Of a stretch of 22,042 bases of DNA, positions 20,363 to 22,042 are shown in pieces (positions within the stretch are counted from its first letter, which is position 1; every line of letters begins with the position of its first letter). The DNA lies in the IMG/VR virus record IMGVR_UViG_3300025128_000387, positions 1 through 22,042 of that record; one strand, written 5' to 3'. Under the pieces are notes generated by a model that searched no databases, was not told where the DNA came from, and saw only the letters and a program-made list of their open reading frames with translations. The position numbers and the translations under genes are program-made. Source of the DNA: a virus.

Positions 20363-22042
20363 TTATCCACAGGCTGATGAGCCGCAGCTAGTGCATGTCG
20401 CGCAGCCACTGGAGCGCACCACCGCTAGCTCGCCGCACGCGCGACACAGCGATGCGTCCGTGGGGGCAGGCTCAGTCTTTGTCTTGCAGTCACAGTCACC
20501 CTGGCAGTCACCCTGGCAGTCACAGCCACAGTCACCCTGGCAGGCTCGCCCGACGACACTCTCTTCGATAATCCCGCCGATCACGGCTAGCAGGCTGGGC
20601 GTCATCCTGCCGTTGTGCCACTGGCCACCACGCGGGTCATAGACGGCCTTCAGCTCCTCGACCACGAAGCCTAAGTCACCCCCTCGTCGCATCACTGCGC
20701 TGATCATCCGAGTGAGACCGGCCATCAGGTCAGCCCCTTCGACATTCTTGGAGGTCACGAACAGCTCGAAGGGACGCCCGTCAGCGTCCGAGTTGATCGT
20801 AATGTAGTAAGCGTGGGGCGAGCTGGCGTACCTGACCTTGTGCGTCACACCTGTGAGCTTGTCGGGTCGTTCCGCTGGCACAGTGACAGTGGCTGCAGGA
20901 CCAGGGTCAGCAGGTGCGTCAGAGTTAATTGACAGCACCGACCCTCTCACCTCGTTCGGGCGATAGGTCGTGCAGCCCTTACAGCCTTCTTCGTAGGCCA
21001 TCAGGTAGACGTTCTTGAAGTCCTCGAAGGCGATGTCCTCAGGGACGTTGATGGTCTTTGAGATCGAGGTGTCGACGACACGCTGCACGGCACCTTGCAT
21101 CTTAACGTGTGCCGCTGGGCTGATGTCCTGGGCCGTCACGAAGTAGTCAGGCAGCGGTGCGTCGTCACCCCGCATGCGACGGTAGAGGCGCACGGCATAG
21201 TCGGCGACCTCCTCGTCACGCTTGCTGCCATCCTTCTGCAGAACCTTGCGCGTGTACGAGGTGGCGAAGATGGGTTCGATGCCGGAGCTGACGTTGTCTG
21301 CGAACAGGGAGATCGTGCCCGTCGGAGCGATGGAGGTCAGAGTTCCGTTGCGAAGCCCCTGGTTCGCGAAAGTCTTCTGGAGGTCAGGCGGAAGGTCGAG
21401 CATGTTGTAACTGGACAGCGCGGCCTCACGCCAGGCCGGGTAGGCCCCCTTCTCCGCAGCCAGGTCAGTCGACGCCTGGTACGCTGCGACCTTCATCGCG
21501 TAGGCCCACTCGTTCGCCAGGGCACGCCCTTCATCGCTGTCATAGCGCACCTGCATCATGGCAAGGGAGCTGGCGAGACCAGTCAAGCCCAGACCCAACC
21601 GCCTCTTCGCGTTGGCCTCAGCCTCTTGCTCGGGGTGCGGAAAGCGTGACACGTCAATCGTGTTGTCGAGCATACGGATGGCGAGAGCGACGTCCTGCGT
21701 GAACTGATCTTTATTGAAGCGGACACGCTCGGTGAATGGGTCCGAGATGTACCGGGTCAGGTTCATCGAGCCGAGAAGACACGCGCCGTGCGGTGGTAGG
21801 GGCTGCTCGCCGCATGGGTTGGTCGCCGCCAGGTCCTCGCAGTGCGACAGGTTCGACCGTTCGTTGATCCTGTCGATGAACAACACGCCAGGTTCGGCAT
21901 AGGCGTAGGTCGAACTGATGATCTCATGCCAGAGGTCACGCGCTTGAATCGTTTGGTAGACCACCCCGTCGAACTTCAAGTCGAACGATGTGTCCTCAGC
22001 CACAGCTCGCATGAGCTCGTCGGTCACTGCGACGGACACGTT
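20363..22042 (-). CDS. nrdJ: Class II (adenosylcobalamin-dependent) ribonucleotide reductase, N-terminus cut by window edge
   Basis: Reduces ribonucleotides to deoxyribonucleotides for phage DNA synthesis. 559 residues are visible. The frame stays open to the right edge; the first visible residues 'NVSVAVTDELM' are an internal family block, so the true start lies outside. Class II features: 'TNPCGEQPLPPHGACLLGSMNL' with the active-site Cys, 'LDNTIDVSRFPHPEQEAEANAKRRLGLGLTG', 'IAPTGTISLFADNVSSGIEPIF' and 'YEEGCKGCTTYRPN'. The C-terminal 'CRACGELAVVRSSGCATCTSCGSSACG' region is the usual redox or metal-binding tail, but before it lies an extra Cys-rich repeat of CQGDC blocks. The gene is early and upstream of the integrase and RNA polymerase, whereas T7-like cyanophages carry it among later DNA-metabolism genes. 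Use would depend on host cobalamin. Confidence 0.93.
   Translation of the reverse strand, partial: NVSVAVTDELMRAVAEDTSFDLKFDGVVYQTIQARDLWHEIISSTYAYAEPGVLFIDRINERSNLSHCEDLAATNPCGEQPLPPHGACLLGSMNLTRYISDPFTERVRFNKDQFTQDVALAIRMLDNTIDVSRFPHPEQEAEANAKRRLGLGLTGLASSLAMMQVRYDSDEGRALANEWAYAMKVAAYQASTDLAAEKGAYPAWREAALSSYNMLDLPPDLQKTFANQGLRNGTLTSIAPTGTISLFADNVSSGIEPIFATSYTRKVLQKDGSKRDEEVADYAVRLYRRMRGDDAPLPDYFVTAQDISPAAHVKMQGAVQRVVDTSISKTINVPEDIAFEDFKNVYLMAYEEGCKGCTTYRPNEVRGSVLSINSDAPADPGPAATVTVPAERPDKLTGVTHKVRYASSPHAYYITINSDADGRPFELFVTSKNVEGADLMAGLTRMISAVMRRGGDLGFVVEELKAVYDPRGGQWHNGRMTPSLLAVIGGIIEESVVGRACQGDCGCDCQGDCQGDCDCKTKTEPAPTDASLCRACGELAVVRSSGCATCTSCGSSACG
20486..20543. repeat. Degenerate tandem repeat (GCAGTCACCCTG units) inside the reductase gene
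   Basis: Near-identical 12-nt units GCAGTCACCCTG, with variants ending in CAGCCA or CAGT, follow one another. On the coding strand they encode repeated CQGDC blocks in the C-terminal tail of the reductase. The unit length is a multiple of three, so gain or loss of units keeps the frame. Confidence 0.85.

Noticed and set aside
22037-22039. GTG at 22039 as the start of the reductase
   Set aside because: The residues around it are an internal block of the family; the gene continues past the window.

Overview
The window is about 22 kb of a T7-like podovirus genome (Autographiviridae type) with a temperate-looking module. Every gene I can support lies on the minus strand, so transcription runs from right to left. 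The clearest evidence is the set and order of T7-type genes: single-subunit RNA polymerase, gp2.5-type single-stranded DNA-binding protein, endonuclease I, T7-lysozyme-type amidase, gp4-type primase-helicase, family A DNA polymerase, gp6-type exonuclease, portal, scaffold, major capsid protein, and tail tubular proteins A and B. The sequence is moderately GC-rich by eye. The host cannot be named from the window. A GC-rich proteobacterium is the best guess, because T7-like phages carrying both an integrase and a ribonucleotide reductase are best known from aquatic bacteria; this is inference.

Layout in transcription order (right to left). (1) 22042-20363: the C-terminal part of a class II (B12-dependent) ribonucleotide reductase, cut by the window edge and carrying an odd Cys-rich tail. 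(2) 20362-19988: a gene-free switch-like region with a large hairpin, a sigma70-like promoter and repeated TTGACC-AACAG sites. (3) 19987-18203: a 71-aa orphan, a MarR-like winged-helix protein and a tyrosine integrase. The last two overlap by 8 nt. (4) 18202-17888: an AT-rich intergenic region with repeated GTCGCAAA and TTGCAA boxes flanking palindromes. It is the best attP and operator candidate. (5) 17887-15404: phage RNA polymerase. (6) 15381-13083: three small orphans, the single-stranded DNA-binding protein, endonuclease I, and an amidase that begins with a twin-arginine-like signal. (7) 13073-8023: primase-helicase, DNA polymerase, a GIY-YIG (T5orf172-like) gene wedged between polymerase and exonuclease, and the exonuclease. 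(8) 8053-7387: a DUF3310 protein and a 107-aa orphan. (9) 7386-7054: a second gene-free region with a strong hairpin and several palindromes. (10) 7053-1: morphogenesis genes, with a rho-independent terminator just after the capsid gene as in T7. Terminase, internal core, tail fibre and holin genes must lie outside the window if present.

Many genes are tightly packed, with 1-31 nt overlaps and ribosome-binding sites buried in the preceding gene. The expected programme is that host RNA polymerase reads the regulatory, integrase and RNA polymerase segment, and the phage polymerase then transcribes replication and virion genes. The MarR-like protein is the only visible candidate lysogeny regulator, since no divergent cI/cro pair exists here.

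The points most worth following are the attP/operator region next to the integrase, the coupled MarR-integrase pair, the exported-looking T7-type amidase, the Cys-rich reductase tail, the GIY-YIG insertion flanked by a duplicated junction, and the 14-nt anti-Shine-Dalgarno match ahead of the DUF3310 gene.
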